Assembly: GCF_902167145.1 (NCBI RefSeq)
Contig: NC_050101.1
Span: 112,497,789 to 112,561,788, forward strand
From: Zea mays
Taxonomy: Eukaryota; Streptophyta; Magnoliopsida; Poales; Poaceae
DNA length: 64,000 nt
Direction: 5' to 3'
Shown piece by piece: positions 11,172-23,025 of the stretch. Under the pieces are notes generated by a model. It was not told the DNA's origin. It saw nothing but the letters and a program-made list of their open reading frames with translations, and made no database searches. The translations under genes were made by a program, and so were the position numbers. The stretch's first letter is position 1. Every line of letters starts with the position of its first letter.

Positions 11172-14100
11172 TTAGCAAAAGAAATTCCTAGAATCAAGAA
11201 TATTGAGCTCATGTCTAAGTTTGGTAAAAGTTTGTTCGTCAAGAGGCTTGGTAAAGATATCGGCTAATTGATCTTTAGTATTAATGTATGCAATCTCGAT
11301 ATCTCCCTTTTGTTGGTGATCCCTAAGAAAATGATACCGAATGGCTATATGCTTAGTGCGGCTATGCTCGACGGGATTGTCGGCCATTTTAATTGCACTC
11401 TCATTATCACATAGCAAAGGGACTTTGGTTAATTTGTAACCGTAGTCCCGCAGGGTTTGCCTCATCCAAAGCAATTGAGCACAACAATGACCTGCGGCAA
11501 TATACTCGGCTTCGGCGGTTGAGAGAGCGACCGAATTTTGCTTCTTTGAAGCCCAAGACACCAAGGATCTTCCCAAGAACTGGCAAGTCCCCGATGTGCT
11601 CTTTCTATTAATCTTACACCCTGCCCAATCGGCATCCGAATAACCAATCAAATCAAATGTGGATCCCCGAGGATACCAAAGCCCAAACTTAGGTGTATAA
11701 GCCAAATATCTCAAGATTCGTTTTACGGCCGTAAGGTGTGATTCCTTAGGGTCGGCTTGGAATCTTGCACACATGCAAACGGAAAGCATAATGTCCGGTC
11801 GAGATGCACATAAATAAAGCAATGAACCAATCATCGACCGGTATACCTTTTGATCCACGGACTTACCTCCCGTGTCGAGGTCGAGATGCCCATTGGTTCC
11901 CATGGGTGTCTTGATGGGCTTGGCATCCTTCATTCCAAACTTGCTTAGGATGTCTTGAGTGTACTTCGTTTGGCTAATGAAGGTGCCCTCTTGGAGTTGC
12001 TTTACTTGGAATCCTAAGAAATACTTCAACTCCCCCATCATAGACATCTCGAATTTCTGTGTCATAATCCTACTAAACTCTTCACATGTAGACTCGTTAG
12101 TAGACCCAAATATAATATCATCAACATAAATTTGGCATACAAACAAGTCATTTTCAAGAGTTTTAGTAAAGAGTGTAGGATCGGCTTTTCCGACTTTGAA
12201 GCCATTAGCAATAAGGAAATCTCTAAGGCATTCATACCATGCTCTTGGGGCTTGCTTGAGCCCATAAAGTGCCTTAGAGAGCTTATAGACATGGTTAGGA
12301 TACTCACTGTCTTCAAAGCCGGGAGGTTGCTCAACATAGACCTCTTCCTTGATTGGTCCATTGAGGAAGGCACTTTTCACGTCCATTTGATAAAGCTTAA
12401 AGCCATGGTAAGTAGCATAGGCTAATAATATACGAATTGACTCAAGCCTAGCTACGGGTGCATAGGTTTCACCGAAATCCAAACCTTCGACTTGGGAGTA
12501 TCCCTTGGCCACAAGTCGAGCTTTGTTCCTTGTCACCACACCATGCTCATCTTGCTTGTTGCGGAAGACCCATTTGGTTCCTACAACATTTTGGTTAGGA
12601 CGTGGAACTAAATGTCATACCTCATTTCTAGTGAAGTTGTTGAGCTCCTCTTGCATTGCCACCACCCAATCTGAATCTTGTAGTGCTTCCTCTACCCTGT
12701 GTGGCTCAATAGAGGAAACAAACGAGTAATGTTCACAAAAATGTGCAATACGAGATCTAGTAGTTACCCCCTTATGAATGTCGCCGAGGATGGTGTCAAC
12801 GGGGTGATCTCGTTGGATTGCTTGGTGGACTCTTGGGTGTGGCGGCCTTTGCTCTTCATCCTCCTTGTCTTGATCATTTGTATCTCCCCCTTGATCATTG
12901 CCGTCATCTTGAGGTGGCTCATTTGCTTGATCTTCTACTTCATCAACTTGAGCTTCATCCTCATTTTGAGTTGGTGGAGATGCTAGCGTGGAGGAGGATG
13001 GTTGATCTTGTGCATGTGGAGGCTCTTCGGATTCCTTAGGACACACATCCCCAATGGACATGTTCCTTAGCGCTATGCATGGAGCCTGTTCTTCACCTAT
13101 CTCATCAAGATCAACTTGCTCTACTTGAGAGCCGTTAGTCTCGTCAAACACAACGTCACAAGAAACTTCAACAAGTCCTGAGGACTTGTTAAAGACTCTA
13201 TATGCCCTTGTGTTTGAGTCATATCCTAGTAAAAAGCCTTCTACAGTTTTACGAGCAAATTTAGATTTTCTACCTCTTTTAACAAGTATAAAACATTTGC
13301 TACCAAAAACTCTAAAATATGAAATATTTGGCTTTTTACCGGTTAGGAGTTCATAGGATGTCTTCTTGAGGATTCGGTGTAGATACAACCGGTTGATGGC
13401 GTAGCAAGCGGTGTTGACCGCCTCGGCCCAAAACCGATCCGAAGTCTTGTATTCATCAAGCATGGTTCTTGCCATGTCCAATAGAGTTCGATTCTTCCTC
13501 TCCACTACACCATTTTGTTGTGGGGTGTAGGGAGAAGAGAACTCATGCTTGATGCCCTCCTCCTCAAGGAAGCCTTCAATTTGAGAGTTCTTGAACTCCG
13601 TCCCGTTGTCGCTTCTAATTTTCTTGATCCTTAAGCCGAACTCATTTTGAGCCCGTCTCAAGAATCCCTTTAAGGTCTCTTGGGTATGAGATTTTTCCTG
13701 CAAAAAGAACACCCAAGTGAAGCGAGAATAATCATCCACAATAACTAGACAGTACTTACTCCCGCCGATGCTTATGTAAGCGATCGGGCCGAATAGGTCC
13801 ATGTGTAGGAGCTCCAGGGGCCTGTCACTAGTCATGATGTTCTTGTGTGGATGATGAGCACCAACTTGCTTCCCTGCTTGGCATGCGCTACAAATCCTGT
13901 CTTTCTCAAAATGAACATTTGTTAATCCTAAAATGTGTTCTCCCTTTAGAAGCTTATGAAGATTCTTCATCCCAACATGGGCTAGTCGGCGGTGCCAGAG
14001 CCAACCCATGTTAGTCTTAGCAATTAAGCAAGTGTCGAGTTCAGCTCTATCAAAATCTACCAAGTATAGCTGACCCTCTAACACTCCCTTAAATGCTATT

Positions 14101-14414
14101 GAATCATCACTTCTTCTAAAGACAGTGACATCTACATCAGTGAATAGACAGTTGTAGCCCATTTGACATAATTAGGATACGGAAAGCAAATTGTAATCTA
14201 ATGAATCAACAAGAAAAACATTTGAAATGGAATGGTCAGGAGATATAGCAATTTTACCAAGACCTTTGACCAAACCTTGATTTCCGTCCCCGAATGTGAT
14301 AGCTCGTTGGGGATCTTGGTTTTTCTTATATGAGGAGAACATCCTTTTCTCCCCTGTCATGTGGTTTGTGCATCCGCTGTCGAGTATCCAACTTGAGCCC
14401 CCGGATGCATAAAC
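11172..14414 (-). pseudogene. Copia pol (protease-integrase-RT-RNase H), two nonsense codons
   Basis: A continuous 1081-codon frame, the same length as the copy at 50657-53899, is broken by TAA at 14172-14174 (codon 81; CAA in the sister copy) and TGA at 12615-12617 (codon 600; TGG in the sister). Domains in order: aspartic protease motif LDSGCTNHMTG near residue 12, pre-integrase HHCC zinc region at about 141-180, integrase D-D35-E catalytic residues at about 206, 269 and 305, RT active site YVDD near 763, and copia-type RNase H ([18 protein letters not shown]) to the end. The frame has no ATG at its start; it opens just after an in-frame TAG and lies out of phase with gag. The element cannot make a full pol by itself. 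Confidence 0.9.
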
Positions 14415-14427
14415 CTACAAAACAAGT

Positions 14428-17124
14428 TTAGTTCTTGACTTTAGGTACCCAAATGGTTTTGGGTCCTTTGGCATTAGACACAAGAACTTTGGGTACCCAA
14501 ACACAAGTCTTTGATCCCTTGTGCTTGCCCCCAACATATTTGGCAACTACCTTGCTGGATTTGTTAGTCAAAACGTAAGATGCATCAAAAGTTTTAAAAG
14601 AAATGTTATGATCATTTGATGCAATAGAAATTTTCTTCTTAGGTAACTTAGCACGGGTTGGTTGCCTAGAACTAGATGTCTTACTCTTATACATAAAAGC
14701 ATGGTTAGAACTAGAGTGAGACTTCCTAGAATGAATTTTCCTAATTTTGTCCTCGGGATAACCGGCAGGGTATAAAATGTAACTCTCGTTATCCTGAGGC
14801 ATGGGAGCCTTGCCCTTAACAAAATTTGACAATCTTTTAGGAGGGGCACTAATTTTGACATTGTCTCCCCTTTGGTAGCCAATGCCATCCTTAATGCCAG
14901 GGCGTCTCCCATTATAGAGCATACTTCTAGCAAATTTAAATTTTTCATTTTCTAAGTTATGCTCGGCAATTTTAGCATCTAATATCGCTATATGATCATT
15001 TTGCTGTTTAATTAAAGTCATGTGATCATGAATAGCATTGATATCAACATCTCTACATCTAGTGCAAATAGAAGTGTGCTCAACGGTAGATGTAGAGGGT
15101 TTGCAAGATTTTAATTCTACAACCTTAGCATGCAACATATCATTCTTAGTTCTAAGGTTGGAAATAGTAGTATTGCAAACATCAAAATCTTTAGCCTTAG
15201 CAATCAAATTTTCATTTTCTACTCTAAGGCTAGCAAGAGAATCATTCAATTCTTTAATCTTAGCAAGCAAATCATCATTATCATTTCTAAGATTGGGAAT
15301 TGAAGCAACACAAACATGAGAATCAATCTTAGCAATTAATCTAGCATTTTCATTTCTAAGGTTGTCTATAGTTTCATGGCAAGTGCTTAGCTCACTAGAC
15401 AGTTTTTCATATTTTTCAACTTGTTGAGCATAAGCATTTTTAACCTTAACATGCTTTTTGTTTTCCTTGATTAGGAAGTCCTCTTGGGAGTCCAAGAGAT
15501 CATCCTTCTCATGGATGGCACTAATTAATTCAATTAATTTTTCCTTTTGTTGCATGTTAAGATCGGCAAAAAGGGTACGCAAATTATTCTCCTCATCACT
15601 AGCATTATCATCACTAGAGGATTCATATTTAGTGGAGGATTTAGATTTAACCTTCTTCTTTTTGCCGTCCTTTGCCATGAGGCACTTGTGGCCGACGTTG
15701 GGGAAGAGGAGTCCTTTGGTGACGGCGATGTTGGCGGCGTCCTCGTCGGAGGAGGAGTCGGTGGAGCTCTCGTCCGAGTCCCATTCCCGGCAAACATGGG
15801 CATCGCCGCCCTTCTTCTTGTAGTACCTCTTCTTTTCTCTCCTCTTTCCCTTCTTGTCGTCGCCCCTGTCACTGTCACTAGATATAGGACATTTTGCAAT
15901 GAAATGACCGGGCTTACCACACTTGTAGCAAACCTTCTTGGAACGGGATTTGTAATCCTTCCCCTTCCGTTGCTTGAGGATTTGGCGAAAGCTTTTGATG
16001 ATTAAAGCCATCTCCTCATTGTCGAGCTTGGAGGCGTCAATTGGTTGTCTACTCGATGTAGACTCCTCCTTCTTCTCCTCTGTTGCCTTGAATGCCACCA
16101 GTTGTGCTTCGGGCGTGGAGGATTCATCAAGCTCGTTGATCTTCTTTGAGCCCTTGATCATACATTCAAAGCTCGCAAAATTCCCGATAACTTCCTCGGG
16201 GGTCATTTGAGTATATCTAGGATTACCACGAATTAATTGAACTTGAGTGGGGTTAAGGAAAATGAGTGATCTAAGAATAACCTTAACCACCTCGTGGTCA
16301 TCCCACTTCTTGCTCCCGAGGTTGCGCACTTGGTTCACCAAAGTCTTGAGCCGGTTGTACATGTCTTGTGGCTCTTCCCCTTGGCGAAGTCGAAAGCGAC
16401 CGAGCTCCCCCTCGATCGTTTCCCGCTTGGTGATCTTTGTTAGTTCATCACCCTCGTGCGCGGTCTTGAGGAGGTCCCAAATTTCCTTTGCACTCTTTAA
16501 CCCTTGCACCTTGTTGTGCTCCTCTCTATTTAGAGAGGCCAAGAGTATGGTTGTGGCTTGGGAGTTGAAGTGCTCGATTTGGGCCACCTCGTCCTCATCA
16601 TAATCCTCATCCCCTATTGATGGTACCTGTGCTCCAAACTCAACAACATTCCATATACTTTTGTGGAGTGAGGTTAGATGAAATTTCATTAAATCACTCC
16701 ACCTAGCATAATCTTCACCGTCAAAGGTTGGCGGTTTGCCTAATGGAACGGAAAGTAATGGAGTATGTCTAGATGTACGAGGATAGTGTAAGGGGATCTT
16801 ACTAAACTTCTTACGCTCTTGGCGTTTAGAAGTTACGGAGGGCGCATCGGAGTCGGAGGTCGATGTTGTAGAAGTGTCGGTCTCGTAGTAGACCACTTTC
16901 CTCATCCTCTTGTGCTTGTCGCCTTTTCGATGCGACTTGTGAGAAGAAGATTTTTCTTTCTTCTCTTTGTGGTGAGAAGAGGAAGATCTTTTCTCCTTCC
17001 GTTTGGAGGAGTCCTTCTTCTTCTCCTTCCTCTTGGTGCGGGACTCTTCCGATGAAGTGCTCCCGTGGCTTGTAGTGGGCTTTTCGCCGGTCTCCATCTC
17101 CTTTTTGGCGTGATCTCCCGACAT
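14428..17124 (-). CDS. Copia gag polyprotein, copy 1 (898 aa)
   Basis: The frame is open from ATG 17124 (a GTG one codon upstream is not a start) to TAA 14428-14430. The N-terminus is Lys/Ser-rich and basic. It is followed by the copia gag (UBN2-type) segment with PPTFDGEDYARWSDLMKFHL and LRQGEEPQDMYNRLKTLVNQ, a CCHC zinc knuckle CYKCGKPGHFIAKC near residue 399, an acidic stretch, then a long heptad-like coiled coil (about 510-720) with repeated NLRNEN / LRVENENL units, and a basic tail. The long coiled-coil gag is typical of maize Sireviruses; it packages element RNA into virus-like particles. The frame is intact although pol is not. Confidence 0.9.
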   Translation of the reverse strand: MSGDHAKKEMETGEKPTTSHGSTSSEESRTKRKEKKKDSSKRKEKRSSSSHHKEKKEKSSSHKSHRKGDKHKRMRKVVYYETDTSTTSTSDSDAPSVTSKRQERKKFSKIPLHYPRTSRHTPLLSVPLGKPPTFDGEDYARWSDLMKFHLTSLHKSIWNVVEFGAQVPSIGDEDYDEDEVAQIEHFNSQATTILLASLNREEHNKVQGLKSAKEIWDLLKTAHEGDELTKITKRETIEGELGRFRLRQGEEPQDMYNRLKTLVNQVRNLGSKKWDDHEVVKVILRSLIFLNPTQVQLIRGNPRYTQMTPEEVIGNFASFECMIKGSKKINELDESSTPEAQLVAFKATEEKKEESTSSRQPIDASKLDNEEMALIIKSFRQILKQRKGKDYKSRSKKVCYKCGKPGHFIAKCPISSDSDRGDDKKGKRREKKRYYKKKGGDAHVCREWDSDESSTDSSSDEDAANIAVTKGLLFPNVGHKCLMAKDGKKKKVKSKSSTKYESSSDDNASDEENNLRTLFADLNMQQKEKLIELISAIHEKDDLLDSQEDFLIKENKKHVKVKNAYAQQVEKYEKLSSELSTCHETIDNLRNENARLIAKIDSHVCVASIPNLRNDNDDLLAKIKELNDSLASLRVENENLIAKAKDFDVCNTTISNLRTKNDMLHAKVVELKSCKPSTSTVEHTSICTRCRDVDINAIHDHMTLIKQQNDHIAILDAKIAEHNLENEKFKFARSMLYNGRRPGIKDGIGYQRGDNVKISAPPKRLSNFVKGKAPMPQDNESYILYPAGYPEDKIRKIHSRKSHSSSNHAFMYKSKTSSSRQPTRAKLPKKKISIASNDHNISFKTFDASYVLTNKSSKVVAKYVGGKHKGSKTCVWVPKVLVSNAKGPKTIWVPKVKN

Positions 17125-17158
17125 CACTTCGAGCGGTTAGGCTCTAATGAAGCACCGG

Positions 17159-17170
17159 GCTTTGATACCA
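17159..17170 (-). other. Primer binding site, tRNA-iMet type (copy 1)
   Basis: On the minus strand TGGTATCAAAGC lies two bases after the 5' LTR. It is complementary to the 3' end of initiator tRNA-Met, with one mismatch to the TGGTATCAGAGC seen in copy 2. Confidence 0.85.
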
Positions 17171-17172
17171 AT

Positions 17173-18458
17173 TGATAGTCGCCTAGAGGGGGGGTGAATA
17201 GGGCGAAACTGAAATTCTCAAAAATAATCACAACTACAAGCCGGGTTAGCGTTAGAAATATAATCGAGTCCACGAGAGAGGGCGGAAAACAAATCGTAAG
17301 CAAATAATGAAGCGAGACACGCGGATTTGTTTTACCGAGGTTCGGTTCTCTCAAACCTACTCCCCGTTGAGGAGGCCACAAAGGCCGGGTCTCTTTCAAC
17401 CCTTCCCTCTCTCAAACGGTCCCTTGGACCGAGTGAGCTTCTCTTCTCAAATCACTTGGGAATCAAACTTCCCGCAAGGGCCACCACACGATTGGTGCCT
17501 CTTGCCTCAATTACAAGTGAGTATTTGATCACAAGAAAGAATGCGAAAGAAAAGAAGCGATCCAAGCGCAAGAGCTCAAATGAACACTACAAATCACTCT
17601 CACTAGTCACTAGGGCTTTGTGTGGAGTTGGGAGAGGATTTGATCTCTTTTTGGTGTGCTTTGCAATGAATGCTAGCTCTTGTATAGTGGTTGGAAGCTG
17701 GAAACTTGGATGCAATGAATGGTGGGGTGGTTGGGGTATTTATAGCCCCAACCACCAAAAGTGGCCGTTGGAAGGCTGTCTGTTCGATGGCGCACCGGAC
17801 AGTCCGGTGCACACCGGACAGTCCGGTGCCCCCGCCACGTCATCAGTGCCGTTGGAAATTGACCGTTGGAGTTCTGACTTCTGGGCCCGCCTTGATGTCC
17901 GGTGGCGCACCGGACATGCACTGTTCACTGTCCGGTGCGCCGGCATGGGCGACTCTGACTTCTGCGCGCGCTGCGCGCGCATTAAATGCCGTTGCAGGTA
18001 GCCGTTGGCGCGAAGTAGCCGTTGCTCCGAGGATGCACCGGACAGTCCGGTGTACACCAGACAGTCCGGTGAATTATAGCGGAGCAGCTGAAGTGAAAAC
18101 TCGAGGCTGGCGAGTTCCGGAGGCCGCCCTTCCTTGGAGCACCGGACATGTCCGGTGTACACCGGACAGTCCGGTGAATTATAGCGGAGTTGCCTCTGGA
18201 AATTCCCGAAGGTGGTGAGTTTGTGTTGAAGTCCTCTGGTGCACCGGACATGTCCGGTGCCCCCAGACCAGAGGTGCCTTCGGTTGCCTTTAGCTCTCTA
18301 TTTGAACCCAACTTTGGTCCTTTTAATTGGCTTGATGTGAACCTTTGACACCTGTATAACTTATTAACTAGAGCAAACTAGTTAGTCCAAAGATTTGTGT
18401 TGGGCAATTCAACCACCAAAATTATATAGGAACTAGGTGTAAGCCTAATTCCCTTTCA
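17173..18458 (-). repeat. 5' LTR of copia copy 1 (1286 bp)
   Basis: About 99% identical to 9044-10369 except for the missing 41-bp palindrome block near 18250. It ends at the GTAGA target duplication (18459-18463). Confidence 0.92.
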
Positions 18459-18463
18459 GTAGA

Positions 18464-19804
18464 TTACCTGTTGCCGATTCAATCACAGGCAGCCCATCAG
18501 CTAACAAGCAAGTGTTAACTTTACATGCAATGGAATATAATTAGGCAAACAGACATTCAATTCGATGGCCGCTGTCCACACCAACTGCTATGCACGATTA
18601 AGCTCCATCCACCACATATTATTTAAATTCTTTGTTTTTTATTCTGGATGTTTTTTAGTTGACTTGGTTTCGTATCACCGTGTTGGCCAAAGGGTACCCA
18701 GAACAGAGTTTCTGTTGCCTAGCGGGAGGGGATGACAGGTTCATGGAAGGAAATCCCCTCTAGCCAAAGCCCAAAGGCTAGAAGTAACCCGCACGCATCT
18801 CCCAGCTAGGCATCTTATTCAGGTCACTGCTTCCCCTGTATTTTTACCCAGTTGGAAAATCTTCGGCGTAGCGTAGATGCTTCTACAACTGGAAACGCAC
18901 ACTAGCGATGTTGACCGGAAGTTAAATCGTGAGGGCCCTGATGGCCAAACTGCTGTACTGCCTGGGTGAATTAGGTGAGAATTAGGTTCTTAAGTTTGGT
19001 TCACTGAACAATAGATATGCCTCTGTTGTCAAAATCAGAAGGATATTTTATTAGCTTTAGGGTGCTTAAATAATCATTGAAATACAGAAAACGAGAGCCT
19101 TTATTTGATGAAAAGGTTAGTTAAATGATTAAATCATACTCGATAACTACCAGAACAACTAGGTTAGTAAAACCTTAAGGACTGTCCAAGCAAGACTATA
19201 GCATTAACAATGGTTAATTCTCTAGAACCTAGTGTACTTTTTCCAGAGAAAATTGGTACTCCCCAAGTACAGAAAAGACTCTTGCGGCAACTCTCTTAGC
19301 TGTACAACACAGTCTAAAGATGATTCTCCTCCATCCAATGTTTTTTGTCTAAAGTGATGACCTAATTCTCTATCTCCAGAAATGAAAAAAAAACACAAAA
19401 GAAAGAACTCGCAGAGGCTGTTTGAAGCTTAGACTTTAATAAAGTGTCCATTGTTAAATATGAATTATGGAGATATATTGTGATATTCTCCTTCAAGTGT
19501 GCTCTAGACATCTGCACAATGTTTTTTTTATTTTTGCTTTTCAGAACTACATAAAAAATGGATTCAATAATTCGTAAGTGTCGTCCACAAATTTGGCTTG
19601 TTCTAATCATGAATTATATTGTATGGTAATCTGCGTATGTACATCCTACTATCTGCATACAATTGTATACAGGAAATCGTTTGATCTTTCACAATCTGCA
19701 CAGTTGAAAGTGAAAGCGTTTGAGTATATGCCTTGGGAAGTTCTTCACTTCCTCAGAACGACATCTCCACCATCTCGGGTATATGTTGAAAGGCCATATG
19801 TGGC
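18464..19804 (+). other. CACTA internal sequence without recognisable exons
   Basis: AT-rich DNA between the copia insertion and the first recognisable Transposase_24 exon. No open frame with family features is seen; it probably includes intron and leader sequence and decayed exons. Confidence 0.4.
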
Positions 19805-21828
19805 ATGGTGGAGCTCAATGGCGAGAGGTTTGCGGCTATGCAATGGGCCGACTGGGGTCTGAAGGACTATGTCCAGCCAGGGGAGCCAGGGGAAAGCAGT
19901 AGCGGAGGGGGAAGTTCGGAACAAAAACCTAGGACTTGTCAGGTGGCTGTGTGGGACGAGTTCTCGGTGAGTCTACTTTCGTATATAAGCAATTCACTGA
20001 ATTATTACTTCTCCTAATCCTACTTTAACTTAAATTCTCCGTTGATATGTAGGAGCGGTTCCAATTGCCGAATGAGATCGAGGAGGATCAGTCTCAGTGG
20101 GCACGTGTGAAGAGGCACTTTCGGAAGTGCGCTGATAAGGGGTCATCAAGGATGCCATGCACAATGCTCGCATCGCGGCCGTCAACTACTACTACAAGAA
20201 GATAAAGGGGCAGAAAATGAGCAAATCATTAGGGGCCAATGAGATCTACCTCACAGAGGAGCAGTACCTGGAGAGCGTTGTGGATTGGCTTGCGAAGGAC
20301 ATGGAAGCCTGGAGGTGGTTGGCTAAGAGATGGGCGTCGCCTGAGTGGATTGCAGAGTCCCAGCAGCACCGTGCCAACCGTGGCACTGAAGGACCGGGGC
20401 ACAGGTACGGCGCCGATGGACACCTTGGTATCGCACGCCGCATGGTAAGTATATAAATCAAACTTGTATGTTACATCTATGAAAATTATTTGGTTTAACT
20501 CTTCTTTTTCATGCATGAAGCTGAAAGTGGAGTTGCTCCAAGTTTTATGGAGGTTTACGTCCGTGGTCACCGTGGCCCTGATCCGACGAACCCTGATGTG
20601 CTATGCAGCGAGGCGACAAGGGAGGAAATGGTAAACAAGTTTGTATTTACGAATTAAATTGCATATTTTGTGTCTAACTCGAACTATAACTTTCTTTGCA
20701 GAATGCATATGGGGAGGAAATGACTCAACGCCATGGGTCTGACTTCGACTGGATGCATTCGGACTTAGATGCCTCGGCGTTGTACCACAGTGGTGGGGAT
20801 AGAAAGCATGGCAGGTGAGGTGTTTGTGTTTGATTCAACAATTTCATTAACAAGAATGTGTCCACTTAATGGCTCAACTATGTGTACCATGCAGGTTTGC
20901 CTTTGGCACCGGCGTTGTGGAGTATAATAGGACAATAGGTCAAGGGAAGGCATCGTCTTCGGCAGGGAGTTCTCGCTCCTCCAGGTCTGCTCGAGAGGCT
21001 CAGCTGGAGGAGGAGACTCGGGCAGCACAGGAGCAGGCTCGAGCAGCACAGGAGCAGGCTCGAGCAGCGCAGGAGCAGGTCGGACAGCTGACGCAGTATA
21101 TGGCTGCTTATTTTCAGGTAATTCATATATCTCATCACGTGTCATTGAATTCAAAGTATAATGTTGCGATTCTAACGTTTCATCCATTTGCAGGAAATGA
21201 CTACTCGACTCGGCCCTGATATGAACTTGCCCGCTTTTCGCCCTCCCCAGGTAACACTATATGAACACTTCAATTCCATAGCAACTCTTTTTTTATTATC
21301 AAAAATGTCTCGTAGGCACAAGGATGGGGACAGTGGCCAGGTCAAGCTCCAGCGTCGCAGCCACTGTGGACCGGTGTTGGGTGGACGCAGGCACGTCCAG
21401 GCACTTGGACGGCTCCACCACCCCAAGGATCGCAACCAGTCCGGGGCTGGGTGCCACCGGTCTCCCAGACACCGGCGGGCTCTCAACCATTTCAAGCGTG
21501 GATGGCACCGCCACCGACGGGGTGGATGCCACCACCTCAGGGGTGGCCAGCACAACACTACCCGTGGATGCATGCAGGATCACAGGTGACGTTCCATGTT
21601 TAATTTTATGCAAATCGTGACCAAACATATTAATGTATAGGTATAGGGATAGCAATACACAGCCTTATTTGAATGATTGATGAATTGCAGGGTTCAGTGT
21701 CAAATGCTCAGGGATCGGAGGGTGCTGCCAACGTCCAAGACTTCCTCGTCCATGGTTCTGGAGGGAGTGGCCACCTTTCTGGTGGCGGAGGAGGGAGTGG
21801 CCAAAACTCTCACGACCCACATGAGTGA
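19805..21828 (+). pseudogene. Transposase_24 (Ptta/En/Spm) gene of the CACTA element, frameshifted
   Basis: Recognisable exons: 19805-19966, 20053-20444 (frame change near 20139 before MHNARIAAVNYYYKKIKG), about 20520-20630, 20702-20815, 20894-21117, 21194-21250, 21316-21591 and 21690-21828 (TGA). The middle encodes the Ptta/En/Spm signature: WLAKRWASPEWIAESQQHRA, NRGTEGPGHRYGADGHLG, then VYVRGHRGPDPTNPDVLCSE. After it come a Glu/Ala coiled coil (three RAAQEQA repeats) and a Pro/Gln/Trp-rich tail (repeated PPPQGW-like units), then a Gly/Ser end. Such proteins accompany CACTA transposases and are often compared with TNPA-type factors. A single-base frame change in exon 2 and an unclear acceptor near 20519 suggest decay. 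Confidence 0.72.
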
Positions 21829-22064
21829 GTTTGATTATAGACTATGTATGGACTATGTATACACTTTATTATGGATGTGATTATGGTATTGAAACTGTAT
21901 GAACTGTATGAACTATGTATGGACTATGTTTAAAACAAATATGGTATTGCTTGTGAATGTGGTTTGTGAAATATGTATTGCTTGTGAAATCTGTATATGT
22001 CATTGTGGATTATGTGTATTTTGCTGTGAATTAAAAGGTGCAGAAAAATCTGTTTTGGGGGGTA

Positions 22065-22375
22065 TCATTAATTTTCGTCGGCCTGTTCGGAGGCCCACGA
22101 AAATAGCTGTTGTATTTTCGTCGGCCAAAGCGACCCACGAAAATAGCTGTTGTATTTTCGTCGGCCTCCGAGGCCCACGAAAATAGCCTGTTTATTTTCG
22201 TCGGCCTTGGAAAAGCCGACGAAAATATGTTATTTTCGTCGGTGCCGACGAAAATAGTTGCTTATTTTCGTCTAATATATTTTCGGCGGCTATTTTCGTC
22301 GGTGTGCCGACGAAAATAACCTATTTTTGTCGGTTTAAGCTTATTTTCGTGGATTTTTGGCCCATAAAAATTTAG
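22065..22375. repeat. Right subterminal repeats of the CACTA element
   Basis: Five to six units pairing TATTTTCGTCGGCC with CCCACGAAAATAG, three of them near-identical tandem copies separated by GCTGTTG (22085-22160), mirroring the left end. Confidence 0.85.
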
Positions 22376-22393
22376 GCGTTTCCTGTAGTGTCG

Positions 22394-23025
22394 GGTAGCT
22401 TTTCTATGGCCCTCTGTGGAGCCGCTGCTCAAACCACCGCTTGGAATCAAATCTTGCTTTTTAAGCTAGTACTACGTCTTTACTAAAGTACTAGTCGCAC
22501 CCAAGTCTAGAGCTTTCCACAGCACTCCGCTCCGCCCAGGTCACCAACACAAACAAATCCGTTCATAATAAGATTCTTATCCTTTAGTTTACGCTGGCCT
22601 GGCCTTTGTTGCGTTATAAACGTTGCTGGCGTTAGGCTTCAATTAATTATATAATTAATTAATTAGTTTCCTTAGGCATCCATGATCCATCGATCACTCC
22701 ATGGGTGTTCGCATGCATGCAGCTAGGATAGCGTAGCCATTTTGAACACGCATGTATATGCCCACACAGTGCCGCTTGCAGAGAACTCAAAATACTACTT
22801 GCAAGCTGTCTGCCAAGCTGTGACTGCGATTGTGAAAACCCGTGTTGCGTTCAATTCGTGCTCGTTTGCTTGCTTGGTTGAATCTGCAGCCTACAATTAT
22901 TTAATTGAGCTCTTTGGTCTACGGCATTTATATACTGTGGAGTTTGAAATAGACAGGGGGGAGGGGACAGCCTTTGAAAAGAAAACCCACCCCACCGCCG
23001 CGGGGGACCAGGCGGACGAGCAGGA
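22394..23025 (+). promoter_or_regulatory. Upstream and 5' UTR region of CIPK24
   Basis: The region between the CACTA end and the kinase ATG. A TATA-like TTTATATACTG at about 22926-22936 lies roughly 95 bp before the ATG. The CACTA element therefore sits about 640 bp upstream of the start codon. The TATA assignment is by position and motif only. Confidence 0.45.

Larger units (their letters stand above)
9044..18458 (-). mobile_element. Ty1/copia Sirevirus (Opie-like) LTR retrotransposon, copy 1
   Basis: LTRs at 9044-10369 and 17173-18458 start and end TG...CA and share the 5-bp duplication GTAGA (9039-9043 and 18459-18463). Transcription is on the minus strand. The PBS at 17159-17170 is complementary to initiator tRNA-Met with one mismatch. 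The gene order is gag then protease-integrase-RT-RNase H, as in copia. Gag with a coiled coil, palindromic repeats in the LTRs and several G-rich polypurine tracts before the 3' LTR fit the Sirevirus genus; the LTR start TGAAAGGGAATTAGGC looks like maize Opie. I count about 13 substitutions between the LTRs outside one 41-bp indel. It is nested in the CACTA element. Confidence 0.92.
8541..22390. mobile_element. CACTA (En/Spm) transposon, 13.85 kb including a nested copia element
   Basis: The left end CACTACAGGAAACGC at 8541-8555 is repeated perfectly inverted at 22376-22390 (GCGTTTCCTGTAGTG). The 3-bp target duplication TCG lies at 8538-8540 and 22391-22393. Subterminal regions on both sides carry many direct and inverted copies of TTTTCGTCGGCC or TTTTCGTGGGC (8560-8780 and 22065-22385), the usual transposase-binding architecture of CACTA elements. 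Without the nested retrotransposon (9044-18458) the element is about 4.4 kb. It holds one decayed Transposase_24-type gene. No TNPD/Transposase_21 catalytic gene is seen, so it is probably non-autonomous. Confidence 0.93.
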
